64,000 nucleotides of DNA from Actinotignum urinale DSM 15805 (GTDB taxonomy: Bacteria; Actinomycetota; Actinomycetes; Actinomycetales; Actinomycetaceae): positions 1 to 64,000 of the forward strand of contig NZ_ATUY01000004.1 of assembly GCF_000420445.1 (NCBI RefSeq), read 5' to 3'. The notes below the pieces were generated by a model. The model saw only the letters and a list, made by a program, of their open reading frames with translations, was not told where the DNA came from and did no database searches. The translations under genes and the position numbers were made by a program. Below, one piece after another: positions 26,365-35,100 of this stretch; positions within the stretch are counted from its first letter, which is position 1; every line of letters starts with the position of its first letter.

Positions 26365-27285
26365 ATGAAAAAACTTTCCGTATTGTTGGCAGCCGTTGCT
26401 ACCGTGGCAACTGCGCTTGCGGGATGCTCAAACCCTGATGAAGCAAAGTCTGGTTCTAATAAAGCGACCGAGAGCAAAGGCGCGGATATTAGCAAGATTG
26501 AAAAGGTAGATGCCATTGCCGCCAAGGTTCCCAAGGCAATCAAGGATCGTGGAATTTTGCGTAACGGTTCATCCACCGATTATCCGCCCGCAGAATTCCG
26601 CGACAAGGATGGAAAGACCCCAATTGGTTACGATATTGACCTTACACGCGCCCTCGCAAAGGTAATGGGATTGAAGGACGGCACAACAGAACATGCCGAA
26701 TTCCCGACGATTATTCCCGGACTCGGATCTAAATTCGATATTGGTGCATCCGCCTTCACCGTCAGCAAGGATCGCATCAACGAAACAAACATGATTACTT
26801 ACCTCAAGGTTGGTTCAACCTATGCGGTCAAGAAGGGTAACCCGAGCAAGTTCGATCCCAAGGATCTTTGTGGCAAGGCAATCGGTGTTCAAACCGGTAC
26901 CGCTCAGTACGATTCCATGAAGGCAGAAGCTGAAAAATGCAAGGCTGCAGGTAAGCCCGAAATTAAGATCAACCCACACACACTGCACACCGATGCCGTT
27001 ACCAAGCTCCTCGGTGGCGTGTACGACGCAGTGTACTCAGATTCTGTTGTGACAGATTACTCAATTAAGAAGACTGATGGTCAGCTCGAACAGGTTGGGG
27101 ACGTTTACGAATCAGCACCTATTGGTATTGCTGTAGCAAAGGGCGATACGGAGCTTGCTAAAGCCGTCGAGGAAGCCATGCAGTACCTCATGGACAAGGG
27201 GTACCTCAAGGAAATCCTCGCCAAGTACGGTGCAGAAAAGTCAGCCTTGACGAAGGCCGAGCTTAACCCTGCAGACGTTCAGTAG
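26365..27285 (+). CDS. amino-acid ABC transporter, substrate-binding lipoprotein
   Basis: This is a 306-residue extracytoplasmic binding protein. The lipoprotein signal peptide is clear: MKKL, a hydrophobic core, then LAGC with the lipidated Cys at residue 21. The mature part is an SBP_bac_3 domain with the family entries GILRNGSSTDYPPAEFRD (about 64-81), PIGYDIDLTRALAKVMGL and a central DIGASAFTVSKDRI (about 129-142). It should capture a polar amino acid, perhaps glutamate/glutamine, cystine or similar. RBS AAGGAGA precedes the ATG. It is first in a three-gene operon. Confidence 0.9.
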   Translation: MKKLSVLLAAVATVATALAGCSNPDEAKSGSNKATESKGADISKIEKVDAIAAKVPKAIKDRGILRNGSSTDYPPAEFRDKDGKTPIGYDIDLTRALAKVMGLKDGTTEHAEFPTIIPGLGSKFDIGASAFTVSKDRINETNMITYLKVGSTYAVKKGNPSKFDPKDLCGKAIGVQTGTAQYDSMKAEAEKCKAAGKPEIKINPHTLHTDAVTKLLGGVYDAVYSDSVVTDYSIKKTDGQLEQVGDVYESAPIGIAVAKGDTELAKAVEEAMQYLMDKGYLKEILAKYGAEKSALTKAELNPADVQ

Positions 27286-27296
27286 GGCACGCATTT

Positions 27297-28286
27297 ATGG
27301 CTGAACAAAACTTCAGCAACGCTGGGCGCGGAACAGGTGTGATGGATAAATCCAACATCGAATTTATCCATTCAAAACCTGTTCCGCGCCCCGGGCGTTG
27401 GATATCTGCCATCATCGTCTTCGTTATCGCGTCGATGGGGGTCAGCGCGGTTGTCACCAATGAAAAATTTGATTGGTACGTCGTATGGCAATGGCTGTTT
27501 TCGCAGCGCGTCATGATGGGTGTGATGTTCACACTCATTTTGACAGTGCTCGCAATGGTCTTTGGAACTATCCTTGCCGTCACCATGGCAATTATGCGTC
27601 AATCGCTTAACCCGGTACTTCGCGGTGTTTCCTGGTTCTATATTTGGTTCTTCCGCGGAACACCGATTTACACCCAGCTTATTTTCTGGTCCCTTGTACC
27701 GGTGTTGTACCCGAATCTTTCCTTAGGTATTCCCTTCGGACCAGAATTTGTCACCTTCGAAACAAAGCTCTACTTCAACACCTTCTGGATGGCGGTTGTG
27801 GGCTTGTCTCTCAACGAAGGTGCATACTTGGCTGAAATCATCCGTTCCGGGCTGAACTCTGTTGATCCTGGCCAGCGAGAAGCTGCCGAATCTTTGGGCA
27901 TGAAACCGGGGCAGGTTATGCGTCGAATCATTCTTCCCCAGGCAATGCGTGTGATTATTCCGCCCCTGGGAAATGAAACAATTTCCATGCTGAAAACAAC
28001 CTCACTCGCCTCCGTCATCCCGTTCATTCTCGAACTGACCTTCGTAACAAACGATAAGGGAACCCAGCTTTTCAAACCTATTCCGCTTCTTTTGACAGCA
28101 GCCATTTGGTATCTCATTATCACCTCCATTTTGATGGTTGTTCAAATTCACCTCGAACGCTACTTCGGGCGCGGTTTCGGTTCCTCGTCGAAAGAAACAG
28201 GGAAGAAGGGACGTTTTGGTCGCAAAGGCAACGGACCGGCGAATAATCAACAAACGAAGAACCTCTTTTTGGATGTGACACCATGA
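27297..28286 (+). CDS. amino-acid ABC transporter permease (HisM/GlnP type)
   Basis: This 329-residue protein has an N-terminal cytoplasmic extension of about 40 residues, then helices near 40-62, 80-105, 115-135 and four or so more up to 285. The HEQRAA-type coupling motif is seen as [16 protein letters not shown] (about 190-205), diagnostic of polar amino-acid permeases; [11 protein letters not shown] and [15 protein letters not shown] are also family marks. The C-terminus is basic and Gly-rich. It overlaps the ATPase gene by four bases (ATGA), giving translational coupling. Confidence 0.92.
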   Translation: MAEQNFSNAGRGTGVMDKSNIEFIHSKPVPRPGRWISAIIVFVIASMGVSAVVTNEKFDWYVVWQWLFSQRVMMGVMFTLILTVLAMVFGTILAVTMAIMRQSLNPVLRGVSWFYIWFFRGTPIYTQLIFWSLVPVLYPNLSLGIPFGPEFVTFETKLYFNTFWMAVVGLSLNEGAYLAEIIRSGLNSVDPGQREAAESLGMKPGQVMRRIILPQAMRVIIPPLGNETISMLKTTSLASVIPFILELTFVTNDKGTQLFKPIPLLLTAAIWYLIITSILMVVQIHLERYFGRGFGSSSKETGKKGRFGRKGNGPANNQQTKNLFLDVTP

Positions 28287-29092
28287 CACTACAGCACAAC
28301 GCCGAAACCTCGAAAACGGGTAATATGCTCGACATTCGTGGCGTCCACAAGTTTTTCGACGACCTCCACGTCCTCAATAACGTTGATTTATCGGTGAAAA
28401 GTGGTGAAGTCTGCGTTATTCTTGGCCCCTCGGGTTCAGGAAAATCCACGTTGTTGCGCTGTGTTAACGGTTTGGAAAAAATCAGTGCCGGGCGTATCTA
28501 TCTCGAAGGCGAACTCGTCGGAATGCGCGAAATCGTCGGCAAAGATGGCACCATTAAACTCCACGATCTTCCCGATAAGAAGATTGCGGAACAAAAATCT
28601 CGCCTCGGCATGGTGTTCCAGCGCTTCAACCTTTTCCCGCACAAAACAGCGTTGGAAAACGTTATGGAAGCACCCGTCCACGTCAAAGGTTTATCCAAGG
28701 GGCAGGCGAAAAAAGAAGCCTTGGCGCTCCTTGATCGAGTTGGCCTGCTTGACCGCAAGGATCACTATCCTTCCCAACTTTCGGGCGGTCAGCAGCAGCG
28801 CGTCGCCATTGCCCGCGCGCTCGCCATGCAGCCGGAACTTATGCTTTTCGATGAACCAACCTCGGCCCTCGACCCCGAACTCGTGGGTGAAGTGCTCAAC
28901 GTTATCCGCGACCTGGCAAAAGAGGGCATGACAATGATGGTTGTTACCCACGAAATCGGTTTCGCCCGCGAAGTTGCCGATCACGTCGTATTTATGGCCG
29001 ACGGCATCATCGTCGAAGAAGGAACCGCCGACGAGGTAATCAATCACCCCAAAGAACTGCGAACACGGGAATTCTTCGCCTCGGTATTGTAG
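28283..29092 (+). CDS. amino-acid ABC transporter ATPase (GlnQ type)
   Basis: This 269-residue ATPase powers the importer encoded just upstream. Walker [10 protein letters not shown] is at about 50-58, Q-loop [10 protein letters not shown] at about 110-119, signature [12 protein letters not shown] at about 167-178, Walker [15 protein letters not shown] at about 188-201 and H-loop VVTHE near 221. An insertion between the first strands and the Q-loop ([19 protein letters not shown]) is seen in some actinobacterial GlnQ proteins. A strong terminator follows. Confidence 0.94.
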   Translation: MTLQHNAETSKTGNMLDIRGVHKFFDDLHVLNNVDLSVKSGEVCVILGPSGSGKSTLLRCVNGLEKISAGRIYLEGELVGMREIVGKDGTIKLHDLPDKKIAEQKSRLGMVFQRFNLFPHKTALENVMEAPVHVKGLSKGQAKKEALALLDRVGLLDRKDHYPSQLSGGQQQRVAIARALAMQPELMLFDEPTSALDPELVGEVLNVIRDLAKEGMTMMVVTHEIGFAREVADHVVFMADGIIVEEGTADEVINHPKELRTREFFASVL

Positions 29093-29521
29093 TTTTTTCA
29101 TCGACGACGATAACCGGAACAAGGAGTTTTTCTTACACTCATTGTTAACCGGTGTTCTTTAATCTGTGGTGGGCATGGCTCAGCTATGTCCACCACAGTT
29201 TTTATGTGACACCGTTTGATCGATTTCGCGTACGTAGCGGTTTGTTGTAGCCGTGGTGTTTGTTGTACCTGTGTTAACTATTCTGAGATAGTGATGATGT
29301 TGCTCAAAGGTCTGGCGTGTTCTTATCCAGTTATGTGGAGTTGAGAAGTGAAGCCCGTTACACACATCACTGTGTGAGACGTTTTTGTTGTCCTTGGTTT
29401 TAAGGTGTGTTGAATGTAAGCATACGTACCGTGTGGTGTTAGTGTGTTGCGCGTCGAAAAAGTGGGAAGCAAGGCGCGTCCGTATTACAATAAGATGGAC
29501 TTTACGTAAAAAAGGAGAGAC
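29093..29521. other. intergenic region between the amino-acid ABC operon and lepA
   Basis: It contains the operon terminator (29164-29203), then about 300 bases of moderately G/T-rich sequence without coding potential. A TACAAT (29486-29491) near the lepA end could be its -10, but no convincing -35 is seen. Confidence 0.5.
29164..29203 (+). terminator. terminator of the amino-acid ABC operon
   Basis: A 13-bp stem with one G-T pair (29164-29176 with 29186-29198) is followed by TTTTT (29199-29203). Confidence 0.88.
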
Positions 29522-31378
29522 GTGCCCATTTCTTCGGATAAGGAATCGCGCGCCATTATGCCTGGCCATACGGCGCAAGAACGCATTCGCAATTTCTGCA
29601 TTATTGCACATATTGACCACGGGAAATCCACCCTGGCCGATCGCATGTTGCAACTCACCGGCATTGTGGAACAGCGTGATATGCGTGAACAATACCTGGA
29701 TCGCATGGATATTGAACGCGAACGCGGCATCACCATTAAATCGCAGGCGGTTCGCCTTCCCTGGACTGTTGACGGGCAGGCATACGCACTCAATATGATT
29801 GACACCCCCGGTCACGTCGACTTTTCCTATGAGGTGTCGCGTTCTTTGGCTGCGTGCGAAGGAGCGATTCTTCTTGTGGACGCAACCCAGGGGATTGAAG
29901 CGCAAACCCTCGCCAATCTCTATATGGCGATGGAAAACGACCTCATCATTATTCCCGTGCTGAATAAAATCGACCTTCCCTCCGCTCAGCCGGAAAAAAT
30001 TGCGAACGAAGTCGCATCCCTCCTCGGTATTGAGCCGGAAGAATGTATGGCTGTTTCCGGTAAAACCGGTGAAGGTGTTCCGGAACTCTTGAACCGCATT
30101 GTCGCAGAAATTCCCTGCCCGCGAGGCGAAAAAAACGCACCCGCCCGCGCCATGATTTTCGATTCCGTGTACGACATTTACCGCGGAGTTGTCACCTATG
30201 TGCGTGTTGTTGACGGGGAGCTTAAAGACCGCGAACGCATTCGCGCCATGGCAACGAACACGGATCATGACCTCTTGGAAATCGGCGTGATTTCGCCCGA
30301 ACCTAAACCCGCAAAGTCCTTAGCTGCCGGGGAAGTTGGCTACCTTATTACGGGCGTAAAAGATGTGGGGCAATCCCGTGTTGGTGACACAGTGACGACG
30401 GCACGCGCAGGAGCGCAAACGCCACTATCCGGGTATCACGATCCCAAACCCATGGTTTTCTCTGGTATTTACCCTACGGACGGCTCAGATTTCCCGAATC
30501 TGCGCGATGCTTTAGATAAGCTGAAACTCAACGACGCATCCCTTACCTACGAACCGGAAAACTCTGTGGCTCTTGGTTTCGGTTTCCGCTGCGGTTTCCT
30601 CGGTTTATTGCACCTAGAGATTATTCGAGAACGTTTGGAGCGCGAATTTGATTTAGGGATTATTGCGACGGCACCCTCGGTTATTTATCGTGTTGTCACT
30701 GATTCCGGGCAAGAAATTACGGTTACAAACCCGTCTGAATTTCCGGAAGGAAAAATTCGTGCCATCTACGAACCCCTTGTGGAAGCAACGATTCTCTGCC
30801 CAACAGATTATGTGGGTGCTGTGATGGAGCTCTGCCAGGAACGGCGCGGCAATATGAAGGGCATGGATTACCTGACGGAAGAACGCGTCGAACTCCACTA
30901 TAGCCTTCCCCTCGCGGAAATCGTCACGGATTTCTTCGACCAGTTGAAATCCCGCACAAAAGGGTATGCCTCCCTTGATTACGAACTGCGCGGTGAACAG
31001 GAAGCCGATCTTGTCAAGGTCGATATTCTGCTTAACCGCGAACAGGTTGACGCCTTCTCCTCGATTGTTCACAAGGATAAGGCGTACACCTACGGCAATA
31101 TGATGGCGAAAAAGTTGCGCGAACTCATTCCGCGCCAACAGTTCGAAATCCCCATCCAGGCTGCGATTGGTTCGCGTGTTATTGCGCGTGAAACGATTAA
31201 GGCATTGCGCAAGGACGTGCTCTCTAAATGCTATGGTGGAGATGTGTCGCGTAAACGTAAGCTCCTCGAAAAGCAAAAAGAGGGTAAGAAGCGCATGAAG
31301 TCTATCGGTCGTGTGGATGTTCCTCAGGAAGCCTTCGTTGCAGCTCTGACATCGGAGGCGCCCAGTGGCAAAAAATGA
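29522..31378 (+). CDS. lepA: elongation factor 4 (LepA)
   Basis: The 618-residue ribosome-bound GTPase acts on stalled or misassembled translation complexes. The G domain has G1 [10 protein letters not shown] (about 29-38), G3 DTPGHVDF and G4 NKID. Domains II and III follow, then the LepA-specific C-terminal domain (from about 420) ending with [19 protein letters not shown], a diagnostic motif. Start is GTG at 29522 behind AAAGGAGAGA. The last 14 bases overlap the trmB start, so the two are likely translated together. Confidence 0.97.
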   Translation: MPISSDKESRAIMPGHTAQERIRNFCIIAHIDHGKSTLADRMLQLTGIVEQRDMREQYLDRMDIERERGITIKSQAVRLPWTVDGQAYALNMIDTPGHVDFSYEVSRSLAACEGAILLVDATQGIEAQTLANLYMAMENDLIIIPVLNKIDLPSAQPEKIANEVASLLGIEPEECMAVSGKTGEGVPELLNRIVAEIPCPRGEKNAPARAMIFDSVYDIYRGVVTYVRVVDGELKDRERIRAMATNTDHDLLEIGVISPEPKPAKSLAAGEVGYLITGVKDVGQSRVGDTVTTARAGAQTPLSGYHDPKPMVFSGIYPTDGSDFPNLRDALDKLKLNDASLTYEPENSVALGFGFRCGFLGLLHLEIIRERLEREFDLGIIATAPSVIYRVVTDSGQEITVTNPSEFPEGKIRAIYEPLVEATILCPTDYVGAVMELCQERRGNMKGMDYLTEERVELHYSLPLAEIVTDFFDQLKSRTKGYASLDYELRGEQEADLVKVDILLNREQVDAFSSIVHKDKAYTYGNMMAKKLRELIPRQQFEIPIQAAIGSRVIARETIKALRKDVLSKCYGGDVSRKRKLLEKQKEGKKRMKSIGRVDVPQEAFVAALTSEAPSGKK

Positions 31379-32216
31379 GGATAATCCTCGCAAAACCTGG
31401 CGTATTCGGAGCTTTTCCCAACGCGGTAGCAGGCTCGGACACAAATACGACGAACTCGTAGCACTTAACCAGGATCTTTTTCTCCGCATGGCACCGGGCG
31501 CTTCGGAATCGCTTGTGGCTCCCCGGGCAGAATTCTCGCTCGCTCAAGCATTCGGGCGTGAAGCTCCCCTGATTGTTGAGGTAGGTTCCGGAAGTGGTGA
31601 ACAGGCGGTATCCTACGCTGAAAAACATCCCGACGTGGACGTCATATGCGTAGAAGCCTGGGCGCCAGGAGCTGCCCGCTGTCTTTCCCGCATTGTCCAC
31701 AGCGGAGTGACGAATGTTCGCGTCCTTCAAGCAGACGCCGCACAAGCCCTCCCGGTTCTTTTCGGACTCGCAAACGCAGGCGCCAACGACCCCGACGAAG
31801 CCTTGGCTTTGGGGCCCGCAATTAACCCGGAGCACCCCAATAGTGCCAACCCACGCGCACAAGAAGTGTGGACATTCTTCCCGGACCCGTGGCGAAAAGC
31901 CCGCCACCACAAACGTCGCCTCGTCGCACCTCCGTTTGCAACCACTGTCAGCGGAATACTCGCAGACGGCGGCGTGTGGCGTTTAGCAACCGACTGGGAT
32001 AATTATGCGTGGCAGATGCGCAACGTCGTCGAAACAACCCCGTGGTTAGAAAACCCGTATGTGGGTGAGCGCCCCGATGTAAACGACGAAGAACCGGAAC
32101 GTGGAGGTTTCGCGCCCAGATGGGAAGAACGCACGCTCACACGTTTTGAACAGCGCGGAATTGAGGCGGGACGGACCGTCCACGATATACAAGGCGTGCG
32201 AAAGCCTCGTGTATAA
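31365..32216 (+). CDS. trmB: tRNA (guanine-N7-)-methyltransferase
   Basis: This 283-residue SAM-dependent enzyme makes m7G46 in tRNA. The SAM-binding region is [19 protein letters not shown] (about 64-82) followed by [10 protein letters not shown]. The catalytic motif [17 protein letters not shown] lies at about 168-184, and [11 protein letters not shown] near 208 is the C-terminal conserved piece. A loop of about 30 residues ([20 protein letters not shown]) is inserted before the catalytic motif and makes the protein longer than the usual 210-240. The GTG start at 31365 overlaps lepA. hemW follows 22 bases later. Confidence 0.93.
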   Translation: MAKNEDNPRKTWRIRSFSQRGSRLGHKYDELVALNQDLFLRMAPGASESLVAPRAEFSLAQAFGREAPLIVEVGSGSGEQAVSYAEKHPDVDVICVEAWAPGAARCLSRIVHSGVTNVRVLQADAAQALPVLFGLANAGANDPDEALALGPAINPEHPNSANPRAQEVWTFFPDPWRKARHHKRRLVAPPFATTVSGILADGGVWRLATDWDNYAWQMRNVVETTPWLENPYVGERPDVNDEEPERGGFAPRWEERTLTRFEQRGIEAGRTVHDIQGVRKPRV

Positions 32217-32238
32217 CTCGTGTATAAAGTGAGGGATA

Positions 32239-33438
32239 GTGGCAGCTTTACCGGATGGTGAACCGGCACCTGCGTCGGGCGAATTACCTCTTTGCGACGT
32301 AAGTTCCGGTTTTTCCGCCTATGTTCACGTTCCTTTCTGCGTGCTTCGCTGCGGGTATTGCGATTTTAATACCTACACGAAGCTGAGCTTCGGGCCTGGC
32401 GCAGGACGCGATGATTTTGACGCAACAGTTCTTAAAGAAATTGAATTATCACGGAATGTGTTGAATACGGGGAACAACGCTACCGCGCTCAAAACCATCT
32501 TTTTTGGTGGCGGAACGCCAACGCTTCTCAATGCAGGCCAGCTCACTGCCATTGTGGATGGTTTACGCCAGGCTTTTGGCATTGAGAAAGATGCCGAAAT
32601 TACTACGGAATGTAACCCGGAATCCGTGGATTTTCGCGCCTTAGAAACCCTGAAAAATGGCGGTTTTACCCGTATTTCTTTTGGAATGCAGTCCGCCGTC
32701 CCCAGTGTTTTACACACCCTTGACCGCAGGCACACACCGGGGCAGGTCGAAAAAGTGACGCGGTGGGCACGCGAACTCGGGTTACACTATTCCGTCGACC
32801 TTATTTATGGGGCACCTGGGGAAACGATGGAGGAGTGGGAAACCTCGGTGCGTGCCGCCATTGCCCTCCAACCGGAACACGTCAGCGCTTACGGATTAAT
32901 GGTGGAACCCGGAACAAAAATGGGCGCCCAGGCGCGACGTGGCGAGATTGAGTTACCTGACCCGGATGTTTTAGCGGATAAATATGAGCGTGCCGACGAG
33001 CTATTGGCCGAGGCTGGCTACCGCTGGTACGAAATTTCCAACTGGGCTAAACCTGGGCGAGAGTGCCACCACAATATGCACTATTGGAAGAACGCGAATT
33101 GGTGGGGGTACGGACCTGGTGCCCATTCGCACATTAATGGAACACGTTTTTGGAATGTGAAGCATCCTTTGGCGTATGCGGGGCGCGTAAATTCGGGGGT
33201 TTCGCCGGCACTTGCTCGTGAAATTCTTAGCCCAACACAACGTTACGACGAAAACATTATGTTGGGGATACGTCTTTTTGAGGGGATCGATATTCCAGAA
33301 GGTGTAGCGCAAGAGACTCTCAATGAATTGCGTGACGATGGGTTAATTGATGGTGATGAGTTACGACGGGGGCGCATACGGCTCACGTTACATGGGCGGC
33401 TCTTAGCAGATACCGTCACGCGTGCGCTCTGGCAGTAA
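32239..33438 (+). CDS. hemW: heme chaperone / radical SAM protein HemW
   Basis: This 399-residue radical SAM protein has the HemW-type cluster motif CVLRCGYC (Cys 34, 38 and 41; CX3CX2C) within YVHVPFCVLRCGYCDFNTYT. GGGTPTLL (about 92) binds SAM. The following ECNPESVDF, SFGMQSAVPSVLHTLDR and YGAPGETMEEW match HemW/HemN-like proteins; the C-terminal HemN_C domain spans about 300-399. HemW delivers heme rather than acting as coproporphyrinogen oxidase. Start is GTG at 32239. It is the last host gene before the foreign segment; in most actinobacteria hrcA-dnaJ follow. Confidence 0.94.
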   Translation: MAALPDGEPAPASGELPLCDVSSGFSAYVHVPFCVLRCGYCDFNTYTKLSFGPGAGRDDFDATVLKEIELSRNVLNTGNNATALKTIFFGGGTPTLLNAGQLTAIVDGLRQAFGIEKDAEITTECNPESVDFRALETLKNGGFTRISFGMQSAVPSVLHTLDRRHTPGQVEKVTRWARELGLHYSVDLIYGAPGETMEEWETSVRAAIALQPEHVSAYGLMVEPGTKMGAQARRGEIELPDPDVLADKYERADELLAEAGYRWYEISNWAKPGRECHHNMHYWKNANWWGYGPGAHSHINGTRFWNVKHPLAYAGRVNSGVSPALAREILSPTQRYDENIMLGIRLFEGIDIPEGVAQETLNELRDDGLIDGDELRRGRIRLTLHGRLLADTVTRALWQ

Positions 33439-33609
33439 CGTGATTATAGGCGCTGTAACATAAAAATTTACGGTGGTGGTTTCCACTTTGGAATTATTTC
33501 TAAATAGAGCTGAATTGAATGGGCTTATCCTGGTTTCTGATGCCGGACTAACGAATATGTAAAAGAATATTCCGTTATGATTCAGATCAAAAGACTTGAA
33601 TTCATGAAA

Positions 33610-33636
33610 AGAAACCTCCGCGAGGTTTCTCTTTTT
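33610..33636 (+). terminator. terminator at the hemW-side junction
   Basis: AGAAACCTC and GAGGTTTCT pair around a CGC loop, followed by CTTTTT. It reads in the hemW direction. Confidence 0.8.
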
Positions 33637-33711
33637 AACGGGGCAAAGACTTTGCTGTAATGGGTTTATAAGGACAAGTAAAGCAAATCTTCCTTTCAAT
33701 CAAACATATAT

Positions 33712-33740
33712 ATGAAAAAGGTCGGCAATAAGCCGACCTT
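33712..33740 (-). terminator. terminator of the SDR gene
   Basis: AAGGTCGGC (33718-33726) and GCCGACCTT (33732-33740) form a perfect 9-bp stem; on the minus strand it is followed by TTTTTCAT. It sits 37 bases past the SDR stop. Confidence 0.85.
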
Positions 33741-33776
33741 CAAATATCTCAAATGAAAGTTGTTGAACTTAAGACA

Positions 33777-34523
33777 TTAACATCTGGCTAGTCCGTCAAC
33801 CCGTAAAACTTGTCCGGTCACATAGCTGGCCATATCACTTGCTAGGAAAAGGCAGGCATTGGCGATGTCTTCCGGTTCGCCGATACGACGCAAGGGTATG
33901 GTCTCAATTAATGGCTGGATAACTTGATCGGGAAGAGCTTTAACCATGTCCGTATTAGTGATACCCGGGGCAACAGCGTTGACGCGGATACCAAGTGGGG
34001 CTAATTCTCTTGCCAGACTGAGAGTCAGACCGTCAACGGCGAATTTACTGGTTGGATAGGCGACACCGGCAGTTGCGGCATCTCGGCTGACCATGGAAGA
34101 TAGGTTGATAATGACTGCCGAATCCTGATCTTTGATATAGTCGTAGGCCGCACGACAGATATTAAATGTTCCGGTCACATTGAGCGCCATGACCTCGTCA
34201 AACATTTCCTGAGTATAGCTGGCGAAAGCCTGATCAGCTGAAACACCGGCATTGTTGACGATGATATCCAAGCGTTTATATGTGGCGATGATCTCGCTCA
34301 TCATTTTTTGGACTGATTCCAGATCGTTTAATTTGGGCCAAAAACCGGTAACCTGACTATTGGGAAATTTTTGTTTGAGTTCTGCAACGCATGGCTCTAC
34401 TGTTTCCTGACGCGAACCGGTAATGATAAGAGTGGCTCCATTTTCCAAAAACTTCTCAACAATAGCCCTTCCGATTCCGCGAGTTCCGCCGGTAACTAAG
34501 GCGATTTTATTTTTCAGTAGCAT
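33777..34523 (-). CDS. SDR-family oxidoreductase (FabG-like)
   Basis: The 248-residue short-chain dehydrogenase has cofactor motif TGGTRGIG (about 12-19), NNAG (about 90-93), catalytic Ser in INLSSMVS (about 140) and the catalytic YPTSK (Tyr about 156, Lys 160). The C-terminal GITNTDMVKALPD and ASYVTGQVLRVDG fit the FabG/3-ketoacyl-ACP reductase group, yet SDR substrates cannot be read from sequence. RBS AGGAGG lies just before the ATG. It is the gene nearest the host junction in the foreign segment and has its own terminator, so it seems an independent cargo unit. Confidence 0.88.
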   Translation of the reverse strand: MLLKNKIALVTGGTRGIGRAIVEKFLENGATLIITGSRQETVEPCVAELKQKFPNSQVTGFWPKLNDLESVQKMMSEIIATYKRLDIIVNNAGVSADQAFASYTQEMFDEVMALNVTGTFNICRAAYDYIKDQDSAVIINLSSMVSRDAATAGVAYPTSKFAVDGLTLSLARELAPLGIRVNAVAPGITNTDMVKALPDQVIQPLIETIPLRRIGEPEDIANACLFLASDMASYVTGQVLRVDGLARC

Positions 34524-34673
34524 AGTGTCCTCCTAATAATGTATTCTTTATTGTGATACTTATGAGATTAGTTTAACGATTAGCAATACTTAAGCCAAAT
34601 ATGTTTTTCTTTCCGGACTATATTAAATTCAGTATTTTCGACGCCAGAATATAAACTAATAGAAGCAACTGTC

Positions 34674-34948
34674 ATGAAAAAAGAATTTTTATCGTGCTGG
34701 CAACTTTATCTTTTATGGCTCTTTGCTATATTAGTTATAATCAGATGAAGCCATCAGAATATATTCAAGCTGAAGATGAAATTGCTCTAAAAATCCAATT
34801 TGATATAAAAGAGGATATCGGGTTAATCGTTTTGAACTATGTGTTAAATGGTCATGAATTTAGCTCAGGTATAGCGAACACCGATCATTACTTCATAGGT
34901 GAGAACAAAACGCCATATTTGATACATTTTAACGGCACAGCCGCTTAG
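34674..34948 (+). pseudogene. frameshifted small secreted or anchored protein
   Basis: An ATG at 34674 followed by six A gives a frame that stops after 24 codons. With one more A the reading becomes MKKRIFIVLATLSFMALCYI and continues in frame to the stop at 34948, with a plausible signal anchor and about 70 further residues (KIQFDIKEDIGLIVLNYVL, GENKTPYLIHFNG). The distal frame is open from GTG 34694 but lacks a ribosome site. It ends directly at a set of three short repeats, suggesting 3' truncation. The homopolymer could be a decay event, a phase switch or a sequencing error. The family is not recognised. Confidence 0.55.
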
Positions 34949-34998
34949 GGTACGAAACGCATACTCAGGGGTACGAAAATGAGCAAGGGGTACGAAAA
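34948..34998. repeat. three iterated GGGGTACGAAAA units
   Basis: GGGTACGAAA (34948-34957) and GGGGTACGAAAA (34968-34979, 34987-34998) are spaced 19-20 bases apart. The arrangement resembles the multiple terminal binding sites found at one end of some insertion sequences (IS21 type), with no transposase gene beside it. It may be an IS scar or an operator array. Confidence 0.55.
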
Positions 34999-35019
34999 CT
35001 AATGCGCTAACCCTAAAAC

Positions 35020-35063
35020 AAAAGGGACTGACTGCAAACATGAGCATGCAGGAGTCCCCTTTT
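35020..35063 (-). terminator. imperfect bidirectional terminator after the ABC pair
   Basis: AAAAGGGACT pairs with AGTCCCCTTTT (one bulge), with an inner TGCA/TGCA helix. On the minus strand it ends in a T-rich arm, 38 bases beyond the last ABC gene. Confidence 0.6.
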
Positions 35064-35100
35064 CATAATAATTGGAGTTGCTAAATTAAAATGAATTTGT

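Larger units (their letters stand above)
33439..33776. other. junction between host chromosome and foreign segment
   Basis: AT-rich non-coding DNA follows hemW. It contains a plus-strand terminator (33610-33636) and a minus-strand terminator (33712-33740). Short frames here have no ribosome sites or recognisable products. The left boundary of the foreign DNA must lie here, most likely between 33439 and about 33600, but no attachment repeat can be identified because the right end is outside the window. Confidence 0.6.

Noticed and set aside
29180-30268. 362-codon minus-strand open frame opposite lepA
   Set aside because: It is antisense to a clear lepA gene, has no recognisable protein character and no ribosome site; it results from codon bias of lepA.
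33403-33699. 98-codon minus-strand frame at the host/element junction
   Set aside because: It crosses the hemW end and a clear terminator hairpin, so it is unlikely to be coding.
34948-34998. CRISPR-like array from three spaced repeats
   Set aside because: Repeats are only 12 bases with 7-10 base spacers and there are no cas genes; this is not a CRISPR geometry.
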